Assembly: GCA_003013855.2 (NCBI GenBank) | Contig: ML058528.1 | Span: 186,001 to 250,000, forward strand | Direction of reading: 5' to 3' | DNA from: Liriodendron chinense | Lineage: Eukaryota > Streptophyta > Magnoliopsida > Magnoliales > Magnoliaceae | DNA: 64,000 nucleotides | Shown: piece after piece, positions 41,915 through 53,278 of the stretch | Layout: every line of letters begins with the position of its first letter | Numbering within the stretch: position 1 is the first letter of the stretch | Made by a program: the position numbers and the translations under genes | Notes under the pieces: generated by a model | Told to the model about the DNA's origin: nothing | The model's input: the letters and a program-made list of their open reading frames with translations, nothing else | Database searches by the model: none

Positions 41915-44531
41915 ATGAATCTTCTTTTCTCCTTGTCTTTTCTCTTCATTTTGTCCTCATCTTGCTTTGTCCTTTCTTGGGCAATGGATGGTGGAGATTT
42001 AGGGGTTGTGGGGGTTGTCCATGGTGGGTCCCACACTTCAGAAAGTGTTGAAGGCTTTAATGATGGAGGGCTTTCTTTAGTAGATGGTGGAGATGGAGCA
42101 TTGATTGGGGGCATTGATGAGGGACTAGGGATGGTGGTTGGTGGAGCTTTGAATGGCCCCATTAATGGCAGCCATGCTGAAATTTCAGATTTGAATGGGG
42201 CTTTGATTATGGGAGAAATGGATGGCATGGATGAGATGGGAGGATGGGACATAGGTGAGGCTATGTATCCCTTGAATATGGGCCGCATGGATGATGTGAT
42301 TGATGGAGGTGATGGGACCATGATGGACATAGATGGGCTGATCTCCTGCTTAGATGGGATGGATGGTTCGGATGATACCTTTGACGGTTTGGATGCTCTT
42401 GATGAGGGCCGAGATGTGCGGCATACTTGTTTGGGTGGGCTTGATGTGATCATTGATGATGTCCCCCTGATGATGGACGGTGTTGATGCCTCGATGATCC
42501 CTTTGATCGGCCAGGATGATGACTGGTTTCATGATCTCCTGCTGGAGAGGGCCGCAGGTCCAGATCTGACCGTTGATTCTTCGATCGGGGTTGCCGGGAC
42601 CCTTCTTGATAGTTCAGATGTATTCTTTGATGGTCAGATTGGCCAGGATGCCACGATGTGTGGTGTGATCTTCGCTGGTAGCCCTTTTGATGGAGAGTAT
42701 CATCCTTCTCTTGATCGTCGGTCTTTTGCGCACTCTGTTCATGAGGTGGGCGAGTCTTCCCATGCGGCTGAGGTTATGACAGTTTCAGATAGTGATGCGA
42801 CTATATCAGACATAGCCGTTACTGAGGGCAGGTCAGGGGCTGTCGAGTCTGCAGAGGTTCCAGCTTTTCCTTCTCCTTCGCCCGTTGACCTTCCGATCCT
42901 CGATGAGCTGTCATTGATTTCTGGGCCTTTTGTTCTGGAGGGGGTACCAGTGAGGACTTATCAGCTGCTTCCTCATCCTTCTTGCTCACCACGACTGCTT
43001 GCTTGGCTTGACAGCTTGTCAGCTTATGAGATTCGAGATTTAGAGTCCTATGGCTTCGGCAGTCTGATCCATATGGCTAGAGTTGATATTGATTGGAGGA
43101 TGCTTGGAGCTGCCTTGATTGACTGGGTCCCTTCGTTGAACTTATTCGCGTTCAACGATATAGAGATGGGACCCTCCTTGAAGGAGCTTTCGCGCTTGAC
43201 AGGCCTACCCTGGGATTATACTCAGTATTTCTCGTCGAAGACGTCGCTGAAGACTGCTACACCGCAGAACTGGTTCGGGATCCCCTATCTTGTTCGGCCT
43301 GCAGCCGCTGGCCAGGATGCTGTAGTGTTCTCCTTGGATTTACTGTATGACCTTTTTTTGGGTCTTCGGAGTGTGGCCGATTCTACCTTTGCTCAGAATG
43401 CACTGATGTTTTGCTTGATAGCTGAGGTGCTATTCTCGGGATGGCGCAGGTCCCAGACTCCTCTGCTTTTTGAGGTGATGAGCCGAGTTATCCGACGGCA
43501 GGGGATTATTTCTCTCATCTTGGCCGAGCTGTTTAATGGGCTGACTGACTGCGCCCTGGGCCGCACTCGTGTCCTTCGCGGCTGCTGTGCCTTTCTTCAG
43601 GTATCTTTTCTACACCTTTTTTCTTCTTGCTTTGTTAGGAATTGCTTGGCTCTAGCTGAACTTCTTTTCCTTTTTGTGATCAGGTCTGGCTATGGGAGCG
43701 TCTTTCTTTGACTGTTCCTGTACCCCTTCCTGGTATTCCTAGCTCTGACATCATGCGTTATATCATGGAGTTTCTTCCTCATACAGCTAGGATGAGCGAG
43801 CCCTTGTATCTCAGGATGTTTGCTGAACTTCGTGACTGGAACGTTCGTTGGGAGTCATCTTGGCTTTCACTTCCTCCAGTGCTTTGTGATGCACACCACC
43901 TTCCTCTAATGTTGGTAGGCTTTCAATCTTACTTTTCTTACCATCCCATTCGGTTCCTACGGCAGTTTAGATATGAGCAGGATGTTCTTCTTTTTGCTTT
44001 CACGGGTATCGGGCGTCGAGTGCTTCCATCTAGATCCTCCGACTTTAGGACTCGGGTCGATGGATCTTGGGCGAGTTACTTGGCTGCTGATTTGCTAAGT
44101 TTTGAGCTGCGGACTTTTTCGATGGCGACCGCCCATATCAGTATTGGGTTGCTGAGCAGTCTTTGTATCGACGTATCCCTTGCTGGCACCAGACTGCTGA
44201 TGAGGATGAGCAGGATATCCTTGGAGATGCTGGCTCTTCATCTGGTTCATATGAACCCTTTGAGGAGCGCCCATTCATTGATCCTTGCTTCCTTTTGGCC
44301 ACTCATGGCCATCTGCTGTCTGAGATTTCTGCACTTCGGTATCATTGTGAGATGATGTCAAGGAGATTGGCTGCCGATCAGAGATTGTCTGATGAGGAGA
44401 CAGCAATCCGTACCCTTGAGCGCGATGAGGTGCATTACCTGCGTATGGAGGTGAGTAGGTTGAGAGCGAGGCTATCTTTTTATGAGTCAGAAGACTTACC
44501 TGATGTGGCCGAGGAGGAGGGTAGAGATTGA
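41915..44531 (+). pseudogene. Antisense DUF7745/PMD-like gene of Tat copy 1
   Basis: I place the start at ATG 41915 because it is conserved in copy 2 (53279) and opens a hydrophobic, signal-like segment (NLLFSLSFLFILSSSCFVLS). About 170 residues rich in Asp, Gly and Met follow, then a Ser/Asp segment. From about 42900 a globular domain begins: LAWLDSLSAYEIRDLESYGF, LFAFNDIEMGPSLKEL, LTGLPWDYTQ, LILAELFNGLTD, then LRGCCAFLQ. Layout and motifs resemble DUF7745 and PMD proteins. An 83-bp intron (43601-43683, GTATCT...GATCAG) joins to VWLWERLSLTVPVP. Near 44130 the frame changes, and the C-terminal coiled-coil-like part (RTLERDEVHYLRMEVSRLRA) ends at 44531. Broken by that one frameshift unless an unseen splice corrects it. 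Confidence 0.72.
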
Positions 44532-44983
44532 TGGCGTTGGCCACCTGCACATTCTTTTTGCATATATGAGTGATGATGATGCATTTTTTTTGTATTTTTT
44601 GAAAAAGATGACATGATATGTGTAAAAGAAATATGATGCTTTTAATGAAAAAAAAGAAGAAAACTTGTTGAGAATCTATTGTGCCATGAGTTGTCTTGTG
44701 AGTGTGTCTGGATTTTGTGTCAGGATATAGGAATCAGAACTGGGGCTCGGCCAATGCTTTGACCGATGTCTCGAGGTTAACTTGCGTGATCCTTTGGTTC
44801 CCTAGAGGTGTAGGCAATGGAAACTGTTGCTTCTTGAGATTGTCAGAGTTTGTAGAGCTCTTCGCTCCTGACTGCACTTCTTCTTGTTCTTGAACTGTAA
44901 CTGCTTGAACCGATCTGGACCGTCTGATTTCTTGGTACCTGTACTTTTCATTTTTTTTCTTTTTTCCTTTGAGCCATTTTTGC
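44532..44983. other. Convergent intergenic region, copy 1, antisense-gene side
   Basis: Non-coding. T-rich runs (44585-44605), then a conserved stretch matching copy 2 (56060-56300). The 3' ends of the antisense gene and of pol meet in the interval 44532-45674. Confidence 0.5.
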
Positions 44984-45197
44984 CTGTAGCGCTCTTTCGA
45001 GTTTTCACTACAGCCAGCCTTTTCCCGTCATTTTTGCTTGTGGCGCCCTTTCGGGTTTTCACCACGTCCCGGGTGTTTGATCTTGCCTGCCCCTTGGCAG
45101 CTATGCTGTTTTTACCCTCAGTGCCCTTTCGGGTTTTCACTGAGTCCGCTGTATGCCCTTTGTTTTACTCGGAGCGCCCTTCTGGGTTTTCACTCCG
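44984..45197. repeat. Array of four covarying hairpins, copy 1
   Basis: Units at 44984-45013, 45040-45065, 45117-45144 and 45170-45197. Each has an outer stem (CTGTAG/CTACAG, GTGG/CCAC, CTCAGTG/CACTGAG, CGGAG/CTCCG), an inner stem (CTC/GAG or CCC/GGG around TTTC or TTCT) and a constant ttttca linker. Stem sequences differ between units but stay complementary. After it come T/C-rich runs (45220-45260, 45430-45560). Confidence 0.85.
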
Positions 45198-45674
45198 CCC
45201 TCTTTGTTTAGGCACACATTTTCTTTTTCTTTTTTTTTTCTTTTTTTCCTTTTATTTTTCTGGATCTTTGGATAACTGCAGCGACTAGAGGTCGGGAATC
45301 TGTCATTGCCGGCCGACGGCAGTATTTCAGCCCTTATCCTAAGTTACGATGATAGAGCTGTTGGTCTTAGCTAAAGACCCTTCTGAGATGAATGGATGGA
45401 TGACTGTGTTTCTTCTTGGACTGATTTTTTTCTTGGGTGCCTTGCTTTGACTTCCCTTTTTCTTTCTCTTTTCTTCTTTTTTTTTCTTTTTCTTCTGTAT
45501 TCTTTTTCTCTTTTTTTTTGTCTTTTCCTTTTGAATCCCCTTTTTTTGTATTTTTCTTCTTGAATCCCTTTATTTGAAACACTTGTTGGTGGACGGAATG
45601 ATTTCTCAGAGGTCTTAACTTTGACCTCTTGACTTCAGCTCTATTAAAGTAACTCTTGATAAGGTTAGAATAAC

Positions 45675-47675
45675 TTACCCGTGAAAGATCTTCACGTTGT
45701 CGACATTGGTTGGCTCAGGAAGATCCACCCCTCTCATGCTGGTGAGTCTGAGGGCGCCTCCGGGAAGTACTTCTCTGATGATCAGCGGCCCATTCCACGA
45801 GGGTTTAAACTTTCCTCTGGGATCCGGAAGGTGCGACGGTAGAATCTTCTTCATGACCATGTCGCCTACCTTGAAACTTCTTTTTTGGACTCTTTTGTTG
45901 TAAGCCCGAGCGATCCTTTTCTGATAACACTGAGAATGACTTAGCGCACGCATGCGCTTTTCATCTGCTAGCTGCAACTGATCGAATCTGGCCCGTTGCC
46001 ATTCCCCTTCTTCAATTCCGCTTTCGAGTAACACTCGTAGTGATGGTATTTCCACCTCGACTGGTAGAACCGCTTCCATTTCGTAGGTAAGTTCGAAAGG
46101 AGTAACGCCCTGTAGCAGACCGTACAGACGTTCGATAGGCCCAAAGTGCATATGGGAGCATATTTGACCAATCTCGATAGGTCACAACCATCTTCTCAAG
46201 TATCCTGACGATTGTCTTGTTTGCGGCTTCTACCCCACCATTCATCTGGGGACGGTAGGGGCTTGATCGATGACGTTGGATCTTGAATTCGCTGAGGAAG
46301 TCATCCATCTTCTTGTTGACGAACGGGGTCCCATTATCTGTGATGATAACATTGGGGATTCTGTACCGGCATATGATGTTGTTCTTCATGAATTTGATCA
46401 CCTGAGATGCTGCAATCGTGGTGTAGGAGGCTGCCTCTACCCACTTGGTGAAGTAGTCGACTGCCACAAGTATGTACTCATGACCATTTGATGCTTTGGG
46501 ACTGATCTTGCCGATGATGTCGAGTCCCCACATGGAGAAGGGCCAGGGGGTGGTCAGGTTGTATAACTCTAATGATGGGGCATGGATTTGATTCGCATGC
46601 TCCTGACACTTGAAGCATTTTCTGACGTGCTGGCAACAGTCTGTCTCCATGGTGAGCCAATAGTAGCCGAGTCGTAGAATCTTCTTTGCCATCATGTGCC
46701 CGTTCATGTGTGGGCCACAGATTCCTTCGTGTATTTCTCCCATGATCTTTGTAGCTTCTGTTTCATCGATGCATTGAAGTAGGATGTGATTATAGGATCG
46801 CTTGTAAAGAACTTCGCCACTGATGGTGAACTGGTCGGCCAAACGCTGGATGGTTCGGCAATCTATTGCTGTTGCTGACTCTGGATACTCCTGGGTTTCG
46901 AGATATTGCTTGATGTCGGCATACCAGGGTTTGTCAGGGACAGCTTCGGCTTCTTCTATTTGCAGGCAAAAAGCAGGTTCTTCTTAAATTTCGACTGTGA
47001 GCTCCCATTCTGAAGCTCCTTTTGGTATCTCGAGCATTGATGCAAGTGTGACGAGAGCATCTGTAAACTGGTTCTTGGCTCTAGGCATGTATGAGAAGGT
47101 GACTTCTTTAAACTCTTGGATCAAATTTTCAAGATACACATGATATGGTATCAACTCCTCATCCTTGGTTTTCCATTCGCCATTGGTCTGATTGATGATA
47201 AGCTGTGAGTCTCCAAATACTCGTAGCTTCTTGACGCCCAAGATTATGGCTTCCCTTAAGCCAATGATGCATGCTTCGTACTCTGCCATGTTGTTGGTGC
47301 ACTCGAATGCTATGCGCCTTGAGATAGGAATAGGGACATCATCTGGAGAGTAGAGGATTGCTCCAATACCACTTCCTTTAGAATTTGCTGTGCCGTCGAA
47401 GAATAATGTACACTCATCTTTTTTCTTCTTTTCTTCCTCTTCAATGAGCAAGAGATCTTCATCAGGGAAGAATGTCTTCAGCGGTTGATAATCCAGGAGT
47501 GAGTGAGCGGCAAGATGATCGGCGAGGGCCTGTCCCTTGATTGCCTTCTGAGTGACATAGGTGATGTCGAACTCAGACAGGAGTAGCTGCCATTTAGCTA
47601 TCCTTCCAGTGAGTGCCGGTTTCTCGAACAGGTACTTGAGCAGATCCATGTGAGCGAGGAGGAGAATAGGGAATG
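45675..47675 (-). pseudogene. pol: Tat copy 1 pol: RNase H, integrase (truncated)
   Basis: Starts abruptly at 47675, inside the first RNase H domain, where copy 2 is inserted. The second RNase H has FFDGTANSKGSGIGAILYSP, NNMAEYEACI and FGDSQLIINQ. A TAA at 46984-46986 (CAA in copy 2) interrupts the linker. The integrase has the HHCC finger (HMNGHMMAKK ... CFKCQEHA) and core residues in GLDIIGK, ITDNGTPF and GGVEAANK. A one-base insertion near 46112 relative to copy 2 shifts the frame. The C-terminal part continues to the stop at 45675 (PTNVDNVKIFHG). Not functional. Confidence 0.92.
47671..47675. repeat. Insertion site of copy 2 in copy 1 pol (candidate 5-bp duplication)
   Basis: gaatg directly before tgtggaccc. 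The undisturbed pol sequence in copy 2 (59036-59045) reads through this point. The matching duplication should follow the far LTR beyond the window. Confidence 0.6.
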
Positions 47676-48567
47676 TGTGGACCCTTGTCGATTTTCCGCG
47701 CTCCCACACGACGTTGTTCTCCCTTTCCTTTCGGAAGAAGAAGAAGAAGAGGTGCGTGCGTGCGAAATCGTCGTTTGTGCCACTGGCTTGCCTCGTTCTC
47801 GAGGGCTTCGTTTGGTGGTCGTATTAAGCTGGATGTGTTTAAATGAGTTTATATAAGACCAGAGTCGCCACTAGCCAGTTACTTCGAATCTACAGTCGGC
47901 TAGACCCCGTAGAAACGTTAGAGAAGGGAATCCGAAGATTCCTTCTTCTAAAATGACTCCTACTGATCTGCGGTCAGAGATTCAAGGTAAGGGATCACGG
48001 TTACAGGATGGGAAGAGGTTAAGCACCCCACACACTGTCCGTACCGAAGTACGGTCTCTACTTCACAGAATCGATCGAATACTTGAAAGTCTAGTTTAAT
48101 CCTCGTGTATTCTCATGACATGATGCATGAATGCGGGTCTGAACAGTAAGAGTTTCTGATGGGCAGGTTCCAACAACGGGCAAGCCCAGAGCGTACGCTC
48201 GAACTGACAGGTGCTTTATGCGAGATGATGCATGCTGTGTGCTTGAAGAATCAAGGTGCTTGCAATGAAGCAGGGGGGTTGGAAGAAAAGTAAATGTTGC
48301 ACTTATGCTAGATGCAAATGAGATGATGCTGGAAAAGAGTAGCTGGGTGGACGGAGGTGTCGCAAGGATTGGCTTCGAGTGGCTGGATCAAGATTTGGAT
48401 GGCTTGGGAGGCTTGGACCAGTGGTCAGGCTGGGCTGGACCAGGGCTAGACTCTCCTCACTCGGGCTCTCCTTGGTGGAAAAATGGGCTAAGGGGTGGAG
48501 AAGGACTCGGACCGCACCCGGACTGGCTGGACTTCAAGGGATTGTTGAAATGAGAAGGGGAGGGGGG

Positions 48568-48575
48568 TATTTATA
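48568..48575 (-). promoter_or_regulatory. TATA box of Tat copy 2 LTR
   Basis: TATAAATA on the minus strand, same position relative to neighbours as in copy 1. Confidence 0.75.
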
Positions 48576-48608
48576 GTAGCAGAGAGTGGCACTCTCGTAA
48601 TTTTTTTC

Positions 48609-48631
48609 GGGCGGCCTGCTATGGGCCGCCC
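48609..48631. promoter_or_regulatory. GGGCGGCCT palindrome in the LTR, copy 2
   Basis: GGGCGGCCT, loop GCTAT, GGGCCGCCC, then gtacgg. One arm differs from copy 1 by C to T. The same change is found in the leader palindrome of copy 2 (53151-53173). Confidence 0.7.
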
Positions 48632-48694
48632 GTACGGCCTCTCCTCGGTTTCCAGCGAGTACGGTCGCTTCCTCGGAGCTGCTGTTAGACTCGC

Positions 48695-48846
48695 TGGTCG
48701 ACTCAGTGAGTTGACTCAGCGAGTCGACTCGGTGGTTTGACTCGACGGGTTGACTCGACGGGTTGACTCGGTGTTTTGACTCGACGGGTTGACTCAGCGG
48801 GTTGACTCAGCGGGTTGACTCAGTGAGTTGACCCAGTGAGTTTGAC
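48695..48846. promoter_or_regulatory. TTGACT (W-box-like) array in U3 of copy 2
   Basis: About ten ttgact/ttgacc words, many in gttgactcagcgg units, upstream of the LTR TATA box. Unit number and order differ from copy 1. Confidence 0.6.
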
Positions 48847-48983
48847 TTTTTTAGGAGTTTTTGACTGGCCTTTTTTCTTGGGGGGTTTTTCAGGCTGATG
48901 TTTAAGACTGGGTTGACTCGGTTCAGGCTTGATCTGGACTATGGAATGGGGCTTACAAGGGTGAGTTTGGCTGAGTTTCGACA

Positions 48984-49700
48984 GTCTTACGAGGTTACTG
49001 ACCCTGTGATTGATTGTATGTTCGATGTTCTCCCAGATCACTCCAGGAGTACTTGTTTCGCTTGACTGTCAAAGTGGTTAGACGCCCTGCGTCAGATAGT
49101 CTTACGAGATTCTACTATGCCGACTTGGACTCAGTCAAGGTACTTCAGGCATCCACGCCTAGGTATGTGCGGGTGGACTTTTTCCACCCGATCCGCTGGT
49201 TTCGATGCTTAGTTGGCAATTCATTCTTTCCTTGATTATGGTCTGGAATCTTTGTTGTCCTTTTGTATCTGAGTCAGTTGATTGTCTGGAAAATGATAAC
49301 TCGCACATACAGCGAGAGTTTGAAGAAAGCGTTGCGATTGTCCCTGCATGCGCTGCAACCTGGGTACCCAATCGCAACCCTTCCATTCCCGATCGGTACT
49401 AACATCGGAAAGGTACAGCAGAGCCTCTACGTCCGTAGTCTTACGAGGTTGCTGACCCTGAGACTGTTTGTGTGATGTTTTGATGCTTTCCTAGATCACT
49501 CCTGGAGTACTTGTTTCGCTTGACTGTCAAAGTGGTTAGACGCCCTGCGTCAGATAGTCTTACGGGATTCTACTACGCCGACTTGGACTCAGTCAAGGTA
49601 CTTCAGGCATCCACGCCTAGGTATGTGCGGGTGAACTTTTTCCACCCAATCTGCTGATTTTGATACTTGGGTTACAATTCATCGTTTCCACCTGTTCAAA
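48984..49700. repeat. ~458-bp tandem repeat, copy 2 (partial)
   Basis: agatcactcc followed by ggagtacttgtttcgcttga occurs at about 49035 and 49494. The first unit is cut by the LTR deletion. Confidence 0.85.
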
Positions 49701-51350
49701 TGGTTTCTGTGACCAAGCCTTTTGGCTTTCATCTTTTTGTATCTTGGCATGTGGTACGACCGCACTGACACTGGAGTTCAGTTCGACCGTACTTTGAGTG
49801 CATTGGATCCGATGGTCTCCGGGGAAATCGCGAGACATCGGATCTTATTTGATTTTTGCGTCGGCTCCTACCCAGAGATATGGAAGATCTCCTGGTTTTT
49901 TGGAGGCAGAACGCTCTACTGGGAAAATATTTTTGGATTTTTGAAAAGGCACCCACTCTGGGGAGTGATACTCCGTGGGGTTTTTATTTGCAAATGGAAA
50001 TATTTTTTGTCTTTTTGAAATGGGAATCTGGTTTGCACTCGCCTCCACTAGGGATGCCAGTGGGGCTTTTGGCTAACCGACTTTTATTTTGAAAGCAGGT
50101 AAACATGATGATGGATGCAATGGATGCTGATGCATGGAGATGCATGATGAATGCATGGCTTGGCTCATTCTCTTCTCGTTTGATGATTTTGCTTTTGCTG
50201 TGGGTGCAGAGAACTTTGAGCTTATTGCTTGCAGGGTTGTGCCCCCTGGGGATTTTCTTTTTGATACGGAGGTTTGGACAGCGGATTGGTCAAGATCCCG
50301 ACCCGTGGTCGATCAGGTCCATCGTCCCAAGATGCTGTTTCTTTGCTTAATGAGAATGTACGAGGATGTTATCCGACTTCAAGATGTTCTTCTAGGAATG
50401 CGTGTGATTGAGATGGTGTTTGGTTGCCCGTTTTGGTCAAGATTCCAATTTCCGGGCGATCGGATCCGTCATCCCAAACTGTGAAGTGAGCGGAGTTCAA
50501 GACTCCTGAAGTGTAGTGCTGGGGATACTGACAATTTTTTGTGATGTTTGCAGATATGTGGTCCGAGTCTTTACCTGAGTGGTCAGGATAGAGATCGGTT
50601 TATTGAAAATACAGGAAATATTTTTTGTGATTTTTCGAAATATTTTCTTTGAAAGGAAGAGAAATTTTTTGTGATTTTTGACAATATTTTGATTTGAAAG
50701 CAAGGGAAATATTTTTGTGATTTTTGAGAATATTTTGATTTGAAAGCAAGGGAAATATTTTTGTGATTTTTGAAGAGGTGATTTTGCAATGTTTTTGTAT
50801 TTTGTGATTTTTCTGAAATGCAGGAAATAGTATGGAATTTTCATCCACTTCCAGCTTCTACTGCTGGTAAGGCACCCGATCCATTTTACGTCAGCGAGCA
50901 AGACGAGTCTCACACAGTTAAGTGCCGTAGTTTTACATCTTCGGATGAGGAGATTTCGAGGGTTTTCAGTCAACACACCCACAAAGTTGCCTGTTCCTCA
51001 TGTGCAATGCACATAGACCACGTATCGTCCGACGGACTCCTTCGGCCACAAGATGAGCCACATCCTCACATTTCCTTTAGTCAATCTAGTTTGGGGTCTT
51101 ACGTTGCTCACAATTCCGTGAGGGTGAGCTTCACCTCCCAACAGCCTTAATCCCCTTCATGAGTTCTAGGAACAGGGAATATCCGTCAGCTTCAACAGCG
51201 ACTTCCAAATCAAGGTTGTCTATCACGGTGCGTTCAACACGAACAGGATTGCGGAGTTCTGCCCGCCTCAGCCCTTACCTGTTTAGAAGATTTCAGACAC
51301 CCGTACGATCAAGTGTCAGCCATGTCTGGAACAGGTTAGGAAAGGAAGCC
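49701..51350. other. Tat copy 2, 3' non-coding region
   Basis: Collinear with copy 1 at 34611-36240, including the gtgattttt repeat (50590-50780) and the CATC-TTCG-GATG hairpin (50936-50947). The 161-aa and 116-aa frames here are not conserved as proteins in copy 1, so I leave them out. Confidence 0.6.
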
Positions 51351-51359
51351 CCCGAGAAG

Positions 51360-52274
51360 TTAATCTCAGTGTAGTTTTAGGTCTTCGGACCACTGGGGAT
51401 GAATTTGTGTAGTTGAAATTTTTGGTGAATCATTTTTTTTGTGTTTTTTGGAAAAAGTTTCAGATTTTAACTCGGGTAACCGAGGTTGATGCTGGTCTTT
51501 ATGGAAAACTTGAAATCTTTTTGGTATTTTTGGAAATGTTCCGGGTTATCAGACCCTGGCTCGAATGGCTGGGATCGATGCTGGTTTTTGTTAAAAGCGA
51601 GAAAGGTCCCCCGAGAAACTAATCCCAGTGTAGTTTAAGGTCTTCGGACCGTAAATATGTACATGCTGAAAATACATTCTTTTTTGTGATTTTTCGAAAA
51701 CTGTTCCAGGTCATAAAATCTCTATTTTGAACGATCAGGATTGACACTGGTTTTTATTGGAAATCTCTCGGGATTTTGTTCCCGACGTAGTTTAAGGTCT
51801 TCGGACCAAAAACTGTACAAAAGGGGGCAAACACATTTTTTTTGTTTTTGAAAAATGTCCGGTGTCAGTGGATCTTGATCAAGACCGATACCGGCTTTTA
51901 TTGAAAATCCCTCGGGATATTGATCCTGACGTAGTTTAAGGTCTTCGGACCCAAAAACTTTAAAAGAGGGGCTGGTGATATATTTTTTTTTTGTTTTTCG
52001 AAATGATCCAGATCATCCGATCTTGGTCTTAAAGACTGAGATCGATGGTGTTTTTTTATTAAAATCCCTCGGGATGTTGATCCCGACGTAGTTTAAGGTC
52101 TTCGGACCCAAAACTGTATAAGAGAGTGCTGGTAATGCATATATATATTTTTGTGATTTTTTAAAAAATGTCCGGTGTTGTCGGATCTTGACTCGAGCAA
52201 TCAAGACCGATGCCAGGTTTTTATTGAAAGTCCCTCTGGATCTTGATCCCGACGTAGTTTAAGGTCTTCGGACC
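51360..52274. repeat. Tandem array with GGTC-TTCG-GACC hairpins, six units
   Basis: Hairpins end at about 51391, 51650, 51807, 51951, 52108 and 52274. Same unit as in copy 1, one more copy. The hairpin core is kept while the sequence between is clearly more variable. Confidence 0.9.
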
Positions 52275-53278
52275 AGTTTTTAGGGTTGGGCATACTTACC
52301 TTGCTTTATTTGGCTTCTGGCGAGGCTGACTGTGATTTGAGTGGTCCGAATTGCTTGATTTGGCCCTGTGGGCCCTTTCCAGACTTCAGCTTTTCTTTGG
52401 AGCACCTTTTCTTGATGTTTTGTGAGGCTAAGAAGGCTTTTCATGGTGCGGATGATGACTTGAACGGCTCAAATCGCTGTTTTCAGCCATGTGGGCCCAC
52501 TTGATGATCAGATATTAGATTTTGGCCCTCTTTCTTGATGATCAAGCCTTTGATCTTGCTATTTCGTGGCTTGTATGAGTTTTTCATGGTTTAGATCATG
52601 CTGATCTAGTCTTTGAATGGCTCAGATTGATAGATTTGGCCCTGTGGGCCCACTTGAGACCTCGGCTTTCCCTTGAAGCACCTCTTTTTGATGATTTGTG
52701 GGGCTAAGAAGGCTTCTCATGGTGCAGATGATGACTTGAACATCTCAGATCACTTGACTTGGCTTTGTGGGCCCACTTGATGGTTAGATCTTGGATTCTG
52801 GCCCTTCTTTTGATGATCAGCCCTTTGATCTTGTTGTTTGATGGCTCATGTAGGTCCTTCAATGGTTTAGATCATGATGATCTGGTCTTTGAATGGCTTG
52901 GATTGCTTGTGGCCCCCACTTGACCACCTCTCCCTTTCTTTGACTTGATCAGCCATGCTCTGGCCGCATTGCTTCATGATTGGACCGGTGGGGCACCTTT
53001 TATATGATCTTGATCAGCCTCAGTCGAAATCTGGAGTGGACCGGAGCCTTGGGCGGCCCATGGAGCGCCATCTGCTGACGTGGACTGTCAGCCTCACCTA
53101 CCAAGAACCCTGGAGCCAATCCCGCGGAGAGAGGAAATCTGCGTCCGTACGGGCGGCCCAGGGCAGGCCGCCCAAGGCTCGCCTCTTGAGCGGCCTGGGC
53201 TGGCTCTGGTTCGGACACTCTCCTCTGTCCACTGTCCCTGTCTCCATCTGCTTTGCACTGGCGAGTTTGATTCCAGCC
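52275..53278 (+). other. Leader region of the antisense gene, copy 2
   Basis: Contains two similar ~360-bp blocks (gaggctaagaaggctt at about 52424 and 52703) and a weak TATATGA at 53000-53006. The reading frame of the antisense gene happens to be open back to 52955, but copy 1 is not open there, so I take this as leader. Confidence 0.5.
53151..53173. promoter_or_regulatory. GGGCGGCCC palindrome in the antisense leader, copy 2
   Basis: GGGCGGCCC ... AGGCCGCCC, preceded by ccgtac. Complement of the LTR palindrome of the same copy, including its C/T variant. Confidence 0.7.

Larger units (their letters stand above)
31942..47675 (-). mobile_element. Tat-lineage Ty3/gypsy element, copy 1 (interrupted)
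   Basis: Minus-strand order from the right: RNase H and integrase of pol (47675 down to 45675), hairpin array, two plus-strand antisense genes (44531 back to 39561), tandem-repeat 3' region, PPT (33612-33626) and 3' LTR (31942-33611). Pol is cut at 47675 by copy 2 of the same family; the rest should lie beyond 64000. The dual RNase H organisation, PPT type and antisense genes place it in the Tat lineage. All coding parts carry stops or frameshifts. Confidence 0.85.
47676..48980 (-). repeat. 3' LTR of Tat copy 2 (U3 start and PPT deleted)
   Basis: Aligns with 31942-33535 of copy 1. At about 48980 it jumps to sequence equivalent to copy 1 base 33893, so about 350 bp holding the LTR start and the PPT are missing. 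Retains the TATA box (48568-48575), the TTGACT array (about 48695-48846, ten units) and the palindrome (48609-48631). Confidence 0.85.

Noticed and set aside
41731..42453. 240-aa minus-strand ORF opposite the antisense gene of copy 1
   Set aside because: Ser/Pro-rich shadow of the Asp/Gly-rich region on the other strand; the plus-strand frame has the intron, conserved start and globular domain.
45367..45582. Lys/Glu-rich 71-aa minus-strand ORF
   Set aside because: Complement of T/C-rich runs near the end of pol; simple sequence.
50497..50982. 161-aa minus-strand ORF in the Tat copy 2 3' region
   Set aside because: Made of gtgattttt repeats; the equivalent frame in copy 1 is not conserved as protein.
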